Origin: Bacillota bacterium
Lineage (GTDB): Bacteria; Bacillota; DTU030; DUMP01
DNA length: 36,019 nucleotides
Assembly: GCA_012516165.1 (NCBI GenBank)
Contig: JAAYWY010000033.1
Coordinates: 1 to 36,019, forward strand
Reading direction: 5' to 3'
The notes below the pieces were generated by a model. That model did not search any database and was not told the DNA's origin. It saw only the letters and a program-made list of their open reading frames with translations. Positions 1-6,911 of this stretch are shown piece by piece. How positions within the stretch are numbered: the stretch's first letter is position 1; each line of letters opens with the position of its first letter. The translations under genes were made by a program, and so were the position numbers.

Positions 1-535
1 CCGTTGCACCCGGCATTTACGCCGGGTGAGGATTGAAACGGGCCTCAAGTCCCTAGCCGTGAACGATGCCATCCCGTTGCACCCGGCATTTACGCCGGGT
101 GAGGATTGAAACGTAGCAGCCGTAGCTCGTTTCGAACTCGAAGCTGCGTTGCACCCGGCATTTACGCCGGGTGAGGATTGAAACTTGCTTATGATCCCCA
201 CTCTCACCCCTCCCTTGGTGTTGCACCCGGCATTTACGCCGGGTGAGGATTGAAACATGGGACACTCGGCACGGCCTGGGCACCGCGAGCGTTGCACCCG
301 GCATTTACGCCGGGTGAGGATTGAAACTGCTGCATGCTTGCTCACCCCCTTACTTCTTCTTGTTGCACCCGGCATTTACGCCGGGTGAGGATTGAAACAT
401 CCAGCAAGTAACCATTGGGTCACCAGCTTTGGGTTGCACCCGGCATTTACGCCGGGTGAGGATTGAAACTAAACAAGAACAAAGACAATAGGCTATGTGT
501 TGCACTTGGCATTAACGATGGGTAAGGAGTGGGAC
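1..535 (+). CRISPR. CRISPR array, trailer end (7 intact repeats plus 1 decayed)
   Basis: Seven identical 37-nt repeats begin at 3, 76, 148, 220, 291, 362 and 433. The repeat runs GTTGCACCCGGC...GATTGAAAC and holds an 8-bp stem, CACCCGGC/GCCGGGTG, around an ATTTAC loop. Spacers are 34-36 nt and all different; the last, before the decayed repeat, is 29 nt. The 3' end ATTGAAAC is typical of type I and type III arrays read in this direction, so the leader should lie left of the window. The window opens inside the array, so total length is unknown. No cas gene is present, so the subtype cannot be assigned. The minus-strand ORF at 53-304 is only the repeats translated. Confidence 0.98.
499..535 (+). 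repeat. Degenerate terminal CRISPR repeat
   Basis: The stretch aligns to the 37-nt repeat without gaps, with 28 of 37 positions identical. It starts GTTGCAC and ends GGGAC. Changes break the GCCGGGTG arm of the stem. Decay at the trailer end is usual for CRISPR arrays and supports plus-strand orientation. Confidence 0.85.
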
Positions 536-785
536 AAACATGTATGTCGATGGCGATCAAAATGTATAATCAAAAGAAATTATGAATCATGGGGTGGTAT
601 AATATCTATCGGGGGACAGGTAAGATTATTAGCACCTTCTATATTGGGGTGGGGATTGAAATGTTATTCTAGTTGTTATATTATGGACAAAATAAGAAGA
701 GCGGCAGGAACTTGCCTGTCCACCACTAGAAATGCTATATACTTGCGCATAAAGCCATATGCATAAGAAGGATTTCTATAAGTAA
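536..785. other. Gene-free AT-rich stretch after the CRISPR array
   Basis: No ORF here has a convincing ribosome binding site. The listed ORFs at 497-766 and 676-861 lie over repeat debris in unrelated frames. Apart from the weak repeat remnant at 626-662, no structured element was seen. Confidence 0.6.
626..662 (+). repeat. Possible second decayed CRISPR repeat
   Basis: The right half, GGGTGGGGATTGAAAT, matches 14 of the last 16 bases of the CRISPR repeat, and a GCACC lies in the left half slightly out of register. Its distance from the previous decayed repeat (90 nt) is not one normal spacer, so an intervening repeat may have been lost. It could be chance. Confidence 0.4.
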
Positions 786-827
786 AACCCCGCCGGCCAT
801 AAAAAATATTTATGCCCGTGCGGGGTT
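786..827. other. Long imperfect hairpin upstream of a promoter
   Basis: AACCCCGC (786-793) pairs with GCGGGGTT (820-827). The interior CGGCCATAAA/TTTATGCCCG extends the pairing to about 17 bp with one C-C mismatch, one bulged base and an AAATA loop. The right arm runs into the TTGACG -35 box at 826. It has no U-tract in the plus direction. It could be a factor-independent terminator read from the right (minus-strand sequence continues GGTTTTACTT), a structured operator, or a small mobile remnant. Confidence 0.6.
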
Positions 828-854
828 GACGTTTTCGATATAATTGTATACAAT
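826..854 (+). promoter_or_regulatory. Sigma-A promoter with palindromic GntR-type operator
   Basis: TTGACG (826-831) and TACAAT (849-854) are separated by 17 bp. The -10 box is the right half of a perfect 12-bp palindrome, ATTGTATACAAT (843-854), the kind of site bound by FadR/FCD-class GntR regulators. Another ATACAAT half-site lies at 872-878. A similar TTGTATAC...ATACAAT arrangement overlaps the gntR promoter, so the nearby regulator is the obvious candidate to bind both. Confidence 0.75.
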
Positions 855-901
855 AATACACAAGTACAAGGATACAATATTACCTTATGGAGGTGCCCGC
901 T

Positions 902-1072
902 ATGAAAGCATGTGCTCCGGAGAGGGCAGGATGCGTGCTAGACCGGTATGTTGTGGATCAGGCGGAGCCGACTGGTGGAGATGGCTGGGTGCTAAGAGTA
1001 GCGGATACGCCGTTTTTGTGGGGAAATTTATTTCAGTGGGATTATCTTTTGAGCCGTCCTTTGGAGGACTAG
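902..1072 (+). CDS. Small protein of unknown function (56 aa)
   Basis: I do not recognise this gene. The ATG at 902 is preceded by GGAGGTG at 6-nt spacing, better than the upstream in-frame ATG at 887, which has no ribosome binding site. The 56-aa product has two Cys near the N-terminus (MKACAPERAGC) and three Trp in the second half, with no clear membrane segment or signal peptide. It sits alone between a good promoter with a GntR-type operator and an intrinsic terminator, so it forms its own short transcript next to the regulator gene. It may be a genuine small protein, a leader peptide, or the 5' remnant of a longer gene, since the frame stays open for about 45 codons after its TAG. Confidence 0.5.
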   Translation: MKACAPERAGCVLDRYVVDQAEPTGGDGWVLRVADTPFLWGNLFQWDYLLSRPLED

Positions 1073-1127
1073 TGGCTGTTAGATAATCTGGATGAATTAA
1101 TATGTATAGCAGGCTTCTTAACATATA

Positions 1128-1163
1128 GCACCTGTGCGCTAATGAGTGCAGGTGTCTTTTTTC
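1128..1163 (+). terminator. Intrinsic terminator after the 56-aa ORF
   Basis: GCACCTG (1128-1134) pairs with CAGGTGT (1149-1155), using one G-U pair, and is followed by CTTTTTTC. The stem is short but well placed. Confidence 0.7.
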
Positions 1164-1285
1164 ATTTTTCAACTGGATCCTTCTGGATCATTAAAGTAAA
1201 GCAGGGCATATAATGAGGAAATTTTAGGTCTAAAGGGATGTTTTCTTATTGGCATAAGCCTGGTAGTTAGTAATACCCTAATATC

Positions 1286-1314
1286 TTGCGATTGTTGTAT
1301 ACATAGCATACAAT
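1286..1314 (+). promoter_or_regulatory. gntR promoter with overlapping operator
   Basis: TTGCGA (1286-1291) and TACAAT (1309-1314) are 17 bp apart. TTGTATACA (1295-1303) fills the spacer and TTGTAT/ATACAA form an inverted repeat (1295-1300 and 1308-1313). The palindromic core and its overlap with TACAAT match the promoter at 826-854, which suggests autoregulation plus control of the small ORF. Confidence 0.65.
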
Positions 1315-1375
1315 GAAATAGACAACAGTTGCTCGGTTACGGTTGCGCTAGTTCTATTTGGGGGAGGGATAGATA

Positions 1376-2077
1376 TTGCCGCGGCGCGGAGATGGTGGGC
1401 GATCTGGTCGTTCGGCAGTGCTCAGAAGTAGTATTTTTTTTCAACTGCGTGATGATATCTTAAAAGGACGATTTGAACCAGGCGAAAGCTTAGTGGAGCT
1501 TAAGCTGGCAGCACAGTATGGCGTTAGTCGTACGCCGGTGCGGGAAGCGTTAAGGCAATTGGAGTTAGAAGGTTTGGTTAAATATTTGCCTAATCGCGGT
1601 GTAGTGGTGGAGGGTATTACTACTGAAGATGTGGAGGATATTTTTGTTATTCGTGAGCATTTAGAAACGCTGGTAGCTACCTGGGCTGCTAAGCATGTTA
1701 AGCCGGAAGAAATAAAAAAGATGAAGGAGATTTTAGATTTACAGGAATTTTATACGGCTAAAGGCGATGTGGAACAAGTTACTAGTCTAGATACCGAGTT
1801 TCATCGCTTGTTATTGGAGGCTAGCCGCAGTAAGTCACTACGGTATGCACTGGGTAGTATGTTGGACTATGTGGAGCAGGCTCGTTTTCGGTCGCTCCGC
1901 GTGCCGGGTCGTATTCATGATTCGGTAGGAGAGCATCGGGCTATTTTAGAGGCGGTGGCGGATGGCAATGCCGAGCTAGCAGGAGAACGAATGGGAGAAC
2001 ATATGCGGCGGGCTCGCGAAAATGTATTGCGTTATGTGGCTGCTCCCCAAGATCCCACCAATAAGGAAAAGGAATAA
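1376..2077 (+). CDS. GntR-family transcriptional regulator, FCD subfamily
   Basis: A cytoplasmic DNA-binding regulator of the FadR/FCD branch. The N-terminal winged helix (about residues 16-82) contains the hallmark VSRTPVREALRQLELEGLV. The C-terminal FCD ligand domain (about 90-215) keeps the usual metal/ligand residues in DTEFHRLLLEAS, EHRAILEAVADGN and MGEHMRRA. At 233 aa it is normal length for the family. The start is TTG at 1376 behind GGGGGAGGG; no better ATG exists. It has its own promoter with TTGTATAC-type sites and a strong terminator, so it is monocistronic. The ligand is unknown; members usually sense small carboxylates or sugar acids. The adjacent 56-aa ORF with a like operator is its most likely local target. 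Confidence 0.93.
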   Translation: MPRRGDGGRSGRSAVLRSSIFFQLRDDILKGRFEPGESLVELKLAAQYGVSRTPVREALRQLELEGLVKYLPNRGVVVEGITTEDVEDIFVIREHLETLVATWAAKHVKPEEIKKMKEILDLQEFYTAKGDVEQVTSLDTEFHRLLLEASRSKSLRYALGSMLDYVEQARFRSLRVPGRIHDSVGEHRAILEAVADGNAELAGERMGEHMRRARENVLRYVAAPQDPTNKEKE

Positions 2078-2083
2078 ATATAG

Positions 2084-2125
2084 GGCTGTCCTTATAGCAT
2101 GGCTTAAGCGGGACAGCCTTTTTTT
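2084..2125 (+). terminator. Intrinsic terminator of gntR
   Basis: GGCTGTCC (2084-2091) pairs with GGACAGCC (2111-2118), followed directly by seven T residues. Confidence 0.93.
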
Positions 2126-2276
2126 ATACTTGGATCCAGTTGATTGGGGAATTATAAAAAGTATCGGCAGTAAAAAAGTCGGGCCTTACTGTTTATATGG
2201 CCAATAGAGCAGCGGTATGATGTCAAGTGGTAATTGGAAGTTATTTTAGAAATTCACCGCAATTGGAGGGTTTGCA

Positions 2277-5200
2277 CTGGATATTCAAGAACTGCGCCAG
2301 CGGGAGGCGCAATTTCAGGATATTTTGGCCACCGAACTTAAAAAAATAGACCGACGCCAGACAATCGATGTTGTTGTGGGAATACCGTTTTACAATGAAA
2401 AGGAAACTTTGGCACAGGTGGTTACCACTGCAGTGCAAGGGCTAAGTCCGTTTCTTAATGTAAAGCCGCTTATTTTATGTGTAGGTGATCCGGCTGGCAA
2501 AGAAGCGTTAGCTTCGCTTACAGATTTAAGTTTGCCAGTACCGCATCACCAGTTTCTTCTGGCAGAGGGGATCAATGGCCGCGGTTTTAGTATTCGCGCT
2601 ATATTAGAAGTTGCTCGGGAATTGGCTGCGGACGCGGTGCTCCTAGAAGCGGACCTTAGAGAAGAAGGAAGTGAAGGTTTTAAGCCTAGTTGGTTGGAAC
2701 GTTTATATTTTCCTCTGCTACAGGACTATGACTTGGTTAGTGGTTGCTTTCGCCGCCACTACTTTGAGGATCCCACGGGCAGTCTATTTGTAGGGCCTAT
2801 GCTTGAGACATTCTTTGGTCTTAAGTTGCGCGATCCCTTAAGCGGGGTGTATGGTATTTCCCGGCGGCTAGTAGAGGATTATTGTACTGATCTTGACTGG
2901 TGGTACGGTGGCGTTGGTGGTTATGGTGTCGATCCTTGGTTGGTGGCCCAGGCGGTGGTGTGGAAGAAAAAGATTTGTGAAGTAAGCCTGGGGTCTAAGA
3001 TTGGACCGCCTACTTTAACCAAGCGGGCGTATGTGTTCAAACAGGTGGCACAGTCCTTGTTCGATTGTATCAAAACCAACGAGGACTATTGGCTCCGATC
3101 CCAACTCATCTTAAAGCAACCAGACATTTATGGTCTAGAAGCTCGCGATCGGGCGCCAGCGTTTAGTTGCCATCTGGAGGATCTTGTAGCTAGTTTTTCT
3201 CAAGGGCTTGATCAGTACAGTTCGCTTTTGGCGCATGTGTTGCCGGAGAAAGCTTTTGCTGCTATGGAAAAGGCTGCTTTTCAGTCAGGCCGGGATTTGG
3301 TGTTTAGTGATAGATTATGGACCACGGCTGTGTATCATTTTTTACAGACGTACGCTTTTGATAACACAGTGAAAGCGGAAGATATATTTGAAGGCTTACG
3401 GATTGTCTATGATGGTCGCATTGCTTCTTTTGTTGCTGGTGTGAACAAATTCTCCAATTTAATAGGGGAAGTAAAACACTTAGATCAGGAGGATCTTACT
3501 TATGAACAGGTTGATCGGCTTAAAAGGAATCAGGTTGCAGAGTTCTTAGATGCCAAGAGTGGATTTATTAAAACTTGGGTGGAACGGGCGGCGGAAGTTC
3601 GACCGGTAATTACCCCCCTGGATTATTTAGAATTTATTCCTGGTGTACCGCTAGCCTTGCCCAAGGACTTAAAAGGTATTGGTGGTTTGCCGGTTAGAAC
3701 TAATGCTGTTTTTCGTCGCCTGGAGGAACGCTATAGCCAGGAATTTCACCGCTTTATACATGAAGAGTTAGGGTTAAGTGAAAATTTAACCTCTGAGAAG
3801 ATTGGTGCTGGTTTAGAGGAGTTTATGACTAAGCTGGAACAAATAATGCATACTTTGTTGCCAGGGGATTTGGCTACAGCTGAGGGAACCAGACAGGTGG
3901 TGGACCAAGTATTAACCTTGATTCCGCACAAGAGAATTTTAGCCGTAAAAGAAGAAGTCTTGCGGCAACTTCTGACAGAATTCCCGCCGCCCAATCTGCT
4001 CATTCGCTTAGGTTACACCAGTACAGCCGAGCTACTTAGCCACTTAGATGTACGGGACGCACTGGCGTTGGCTGGTATCAGCGAGGAACGAGAATATACC
4101 GACCGCCTACTGTGGTGGTTGGGAGATAACTTACGGCCAGATAGTCTAGAAGAAGTAGACATGCGGCCGCTCATTTTTACCCCGGAGACGTTTCCGGGGG
4201 TGGGGGAACTTAGGGATATCTCGCATTTTGATCGTTTGGCAGCGCGAATTACCGTGAGCAACTTGCCTAAAGGTTTGGGCGGATTGTTCCCTAAGCTGCG
4301 CTACTTAACCCATATTGCTAAAACGTTAGTGGAAGCAGAACACTATTCCTTTATTTGGCAGATATATGCTCGAGAACGCAAGGGTTTTGGTCTTAAGCTG
4401 GTTAACTCTGTTATTAAGCACCGCGGGCGGGAGGTGTTTTCAGCTACCAATATTTTTCAAAACTGGCACCAGCGGGAGCTTACAAAAAGGTTGCAGCTTG
4501 TGGCGCAAGACCTTAAAAGTCAAGAGCAGCTAGAGGAAGCACGTTTTTTGGAGCTTATGGCTAAAGGTTATGGGCTTGGTCTTACCCTAGGCGACGGGAC
4601 CTTTATTCCTTGTTCCGCATGGACCTGGGCCAGCTATAGCTTCCGTGGCGGCAAAGGTATTCCTACTCCGTTGTCGGTGCGGATAGAGCGTGATTGGTTC
4701 CACCATGATTTATTAGAAGAAATTTACAAGGAAATGGGCTTTCGACCACAAGATATTATGGTGGATGCCATTAACCGTATCGGTGAAGGCCGAGAGTCCG
4801 AGAGCTTATTGGATGCTGTTTTACGCGGCCCTGTCCAGGAAGAGGTAGTTTTGGTTCAAGATGTGGGTTCTTATCCACCGGCAGGACAACTTAGACGCCA
4901 CAAACTAAACCCGTTATTGGAACCCATACAAGAGCATTATTGGGAAAACCGTTATGTGCTCAATGCTGCCACTGTGCGTTTAGATGGTAAGGTGTATGTA
5001 TTGTACCGAGCTTTTGGCGAAGATGAAGTATCACGGATCGGGTTGGCAATTTTTGATGGTGCCCAGCTCTTAGAACGCTTGCCGGAACCTATTTTTGGCC
5101 CAGTTATACCGGAGGAAAGCCACGGCTGCGAAGACCCGCGAGTGGTGGTGATCGGTGATCAGCTATACATGGTGTATACAGCTTATAATGGCATTGTTGC

Positions 5201-5846
5201 TCAGGTGGCAGCAGCTACTATTTTAGTAGATGACTTTTTGGCGCGGCGCTTTGATCGCTTTCGGCACTTAGGTTTGGCTTTTCCGGGGTTATGGGATAAA
5301 GATGCCGTCTTATTTCCGGAAAAGGTGGGCGGCCGTTGGGTAATGTATCACCGGGTGGAGCCGAGCATTTGGGTATCTTATGCTGACGAACTAAAGTTTC
5401 CTTGGCCAAAGCAGAATCATAAGATTATCATTGGACCACGGTCGGGACTAATGTGGGATTCGTTAAAAATTGGGTCTGGTTCGCAGCCTATTAAAACCAA
5501 ATACGGTTGGCTGCTCATTTATCATGGGGTAAGCAGTACTATGGTTTATCGGTTGGGTGTAATTTTGGTAGATATAAAAGATCCCGGACGGCTGTTGTAT
5601 CGTTCTCCTAATCCCGTGCTGTCTCCTGAGACGGAGCACGAAATGGGGGCCAAGGGGCGATCGTGGGTGCCTAATGTGGTATTTACCTGTGGAGCGGTAC
5701 CGGGGACGGACAAAGAGGTGCTGGATGATGATGATGAAATACTATGCTACTACGGTGCTTCGGACACTTATCTTTGCCTGGCTTCGGCTACTGTGGCTGA
5801 GCTTATCCCAGAGGCGGTGCGTCGGCGCATTGCCCGTAGGCGGTAG
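2277..5846 (+). CDS. Glycosyltransferase-GH130 phosphorylase fusion protein
   Basis: A very large cytoplasmic protein with no signal peptide. The first ~260 residues resemble a GT-A nucleotide-sugar transferase, with VVVGIPFYNEKETL at the start, an LLEADL acidic motif in the DXD position and RDPLSGVYGISRR. The last ~320 residues are a GH130-like five-blade propeller, with GCEDPRV, KDAVLFPEKVGGRWVMYHR and a late YYGASD. GH130 enzymes phosphorolyse beta-mannosides. About 550 mainly helical residues between them match nothing I recognise. The track starts at TTG 2325, but GGAGGG at 2265-2270 lies 6 nt before an in-frame CTG at 2277, which I prefer (1189 aa); TTG 2325 has only a weak site. It is a single gene between two terminators. 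A making-and-breaking role on one mannose- or glucose-containing glycan is inference. Confidence 0.82.
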   Translation: MDIQELRQREAQFQDILATELKKIDRRQTIDVVVGIPFYNEKETLAQVVTTAVQGLSPFLNVKPLILCVGDPAGKEALASLTDLSLPVPHHQFLLAEGINGRGFSIRAILEVARELAADAVLLEADLREEGSEGFKPSWLERLYFPLLQDYDLVSGCFRRHYFEDPTGSLFVGPMLETFFGLKLRDPLSGVYGISRRLVEDYCTDLDWWYGGVGGYGVDPWLVAQAVVWKKKICEVSLGSKIGPPTLTKRAYVFKQVAQSLFDCIKTNEDYWLRSQLILKQPDIYGLEARDRAPAFSCHLEDLVASFSQGLDQYSSLLAHVLPEKAFAAMEKAAFQSGRDLVFSDRLWTTAVYHFLQTYAFDNTVKAEDIFEGLRIVYDGRIASFVAGVNKFSNLIGEVKHLDQEDLTYEQVDRLKRNQVAEFLDAKSGFIKTWVERAAEVRPVITPLDYLEFIPGVPLALPKDLKGIGGLPVRTNAVFRRLEERYSQEFHRFIHEELGLSENLTSEKIGAGLEEFMTKLEQIMHTLLPGDLATAEGTRQVVDQVLTLIPHKRILAVKEEVLRQLLTEFPPPNLLIRLGYTSTAELLSHLDVRDALALAGISEEREYTDRLLWWLGDNLRPDSLEEVDMRPLIFTPETFPGVGELRDISHFDRLAARITVSNLPKGLGGLFPKLRYLTHIAKTLVEAEHYSFIWQIYARERKGFGLKLVNSVIKHRGREVFSATNIFQNWHQRELTKRLQLVAQDLKSQEQLEEARFLELMAKGYGLGLTLGDGTFIPCSAWTWASYSFRGGKGIPTPLSVRIERDWFHHDLLEEIYKEMGFRPQDIMVDAINRIGEGRESESLLDAVLRGPVQEEVVLVQDVGSYPPAGQLRRHKLNPLLEPIQEHYWENRYVLNAATVRLDGKVYVLYRAFGEDEVSRIGLAIFDGAQLLERLPEPIFGPVIPEESHGCEDPRVVVIGDQLYMVYTAYNGIVAQVAAATILVDDFLARRFDRFRHLGLAFPGLWDKDAVLFPEKVGGRWVMYHRVEPSIWVSYADELKFPWPKQNHKIIIGPRSGLMWDSLKIGSGSQPIKTKYGWLLIYHGVSSTMVYRLGVILVDIKDPGRLLYRSPNPVLSPETEHEMGAKGRSWVPNVVFTCGAVPGTDKEVLDDDDEILCYYGASDTYLCLASATVAELIPEAVRRRIARRR

Positions 5847-5857
5847 TGGGAAGAGAA

Positions 5858-5892
5858 AAGCCTGGTGGCAAAAAATGCTACCAGGCTTCAGC
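5858..5892. terminator. Bidirectional terminator between convergent genes
   Basis: AAGCCTGGTGGCA pairs with TGCTACCAGGCTT (one G-U pair). Read on the minus strand it is followed by TTTTCTC, so it best serves ribU. It may also stop the plus-strand fusion gene. Confidence 0.8.
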
Positions 5893-5906
5893 TTTGTCCC
5901 ATGTGA

Positions 5907-6482
5907 TCAGGAACGGTTTTTGGCGGTGGTGGGTACCAGAGTTTCAGCTCTAAGCCAAACGCTTACCCGTTTATAAAGTAGGAAAGTGGCCACAGAGGTA
6001 AAAAGTCCCTTCATCAGGTTAAAGGGGATAATAGCGGCTTTTACCATAGGCAGTATCTGTTCTACTGGTATGTTCCATAGCGGTAAGAAGATGTAGATGT
6101 CGGCAATGGTAACGGTGGCGGTCATAACAATAGATCCCACTATTAAGGAAACAATAGCTCCATTAAGGGTGCGAAAACGGCGGTAAGTGAGGGCGGCAGC
6201 AATAACTAAGCTGGCACCGGTGACAAAATTAGCCGACGTGCCAATGATACCGGATTCGGAGCGCCCAGAAAGAAGAAAAATAACACACTTGATAACTTCG
6301 GCTAGGACACCGGCTGCAGGGCCATAGGCGAAACCAGCGATAAGGGCTGGCACATCGCCGAAGTCAAATTTAAGAAATGGTGGCATAAAGGGAAGAGGAA
6401 ACTCCAGATACATGAGCAAAAATCCCAAAGTACCCAAAAACGCTACTTTGACCAAGTACTTGGTATCATGAAGACGAGACAT
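5907..6482 (-). CDS. ribU: Riboflavin ECF transporter S component RibU
   Basis: The substrate-binding membrane subunit of an energy-coupling-factor riboflavin transporter. The 191-aa protein has about six hydrophobic segments and the RibU-type N-terminal pattern FLLMYLEFPLPFMPPFLKFDFGDVPALIAGFAYGP. It would work with a shared EcfA/A'/T energising module encoded elsewhere. The ATG at 6480-6482 is preceded by GGAGGT at 8 nt. The identity is strongly supported by the FMN riboswitch in its leader, which would shut the gene off when flavin is plentiful. It stands alone on the minus strand. Confidence 0.95.
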   Translation of the reverse strand: MSRLHDTKYLVKVAFLGTLGFLLMYLEFPLPFMPPFLKFDFGDVPALIAGFAYGPAAGVLAEVIKCVIFLLSGRSESGIIGTSANFVTGASLVIAAALTYRRFRTLNGAIVSLIVGSIVMTATVTIADIYIFLPLWNIPVEQILPMVKAAIIPFNLMKGLFTSVATFLLYKRVSVWLRAETLVPTTAKNRS

Positions 6483-6518
6483 AAGATAATGACCTCCTTA
6501 CAAGTAAAATTCACAAGT

Positions 6519-6550
6519 AAAATTCCCCGGAAGAAGTACCTTCCGGGGAA
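6519..6550 (-). terminator. Terminator stem of the ribU riboswitch
   Basis: TTCCCCGGAAG and CTTCCGGGGAA form an 11-bp stem with a six-base loop, followed on the minus strand by a short AATTTTAC tract. It lies between the aptamer and ribU, where the expression platform should be. The brief U-tract makes it a modest terminator. Confidence 0.7.
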
Positions 6551-6576
6551 CAACAGCTAAGCTAGGGGGATCATAA

Positions 6577-6725
6577 CCTTCTCCCATCCGGACTATACCG
6601 TCGGCTCTGGGTTATACCAGATCAACCACTTATGTGGCTCGCGGGCTCATCTTGGCTTATGCACCAAGCATCACCGCCGGTCAGGAATTGGAGGCCAAAG
6701 CCTTCTCACCTTGCCCTGAAGGACT
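6577..6725 (-). promoter_or_regulatory. FMN riboswitch (RFN element)
   Basis: Read on the minus strand, the conserved 5' part CAGGGCAAGGTGAGAAGG, the middle CTGACCGGCGGTGAT and the 3' core GCCGACGGTATAGTCCGGAT with GGGAGAAGG are all present in order. These are RFN element landmarks. It precedes a terminator stem and ribU, so FMN binding should end transcription. Confidence 0.97.
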
Positions 6726-6733
6726 TCTTCTAT

Positions 6734-6762
6734 ATTGTATTTCATTAATTAACATAACACAA
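6734..6762 (-). promoter_or_regulatory. Promoter of the ribU riboswitch transcript
   Basis: On the minus strand TTGTGT (6757-6762) and TACAAT (6734-6739) are 17 bp apart, just upstream of the aptamer start. Confidence 0.6.
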
Positions 6763-6911
6763 TTTACCGAGAAAAACAAGGCATTGATAGGTATTTTTTG
6801 GGGTAGAGACAGCAGGGATTTACAATATTATCACGAATACAGTGGTTAGATTGGTAACTTCAGGCAATTGCGGCAAGGGTGAACCGGGCAAGGGGGAAGG
6901 AGCAACCAGCC

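Noticed and set aside
53-304. Minus-strand ORF with repeated VSILTRRKCRVQ units
   Set aside because: It is the CRISPR repeats read through in one frame, not a tandem-repeat protein.
497-766. 89-aa ORF just after the CRISPR array
   Set aside because: No ribosome binding site, overlaps decayed repeats, and no protein-like composition.
844-1086. 80-aa ORF overlapping the 56-aa ORF
   Set aside because: It begins in the promoter -10 region and lacks a binding site; the 902-1072 frame has the GGAGGTG signal.
6634-6849. 71-aa ORF over the FMN riboswitch
   Set aside because: The antisense strand of a structured RNA explains this sequence; no start signals.
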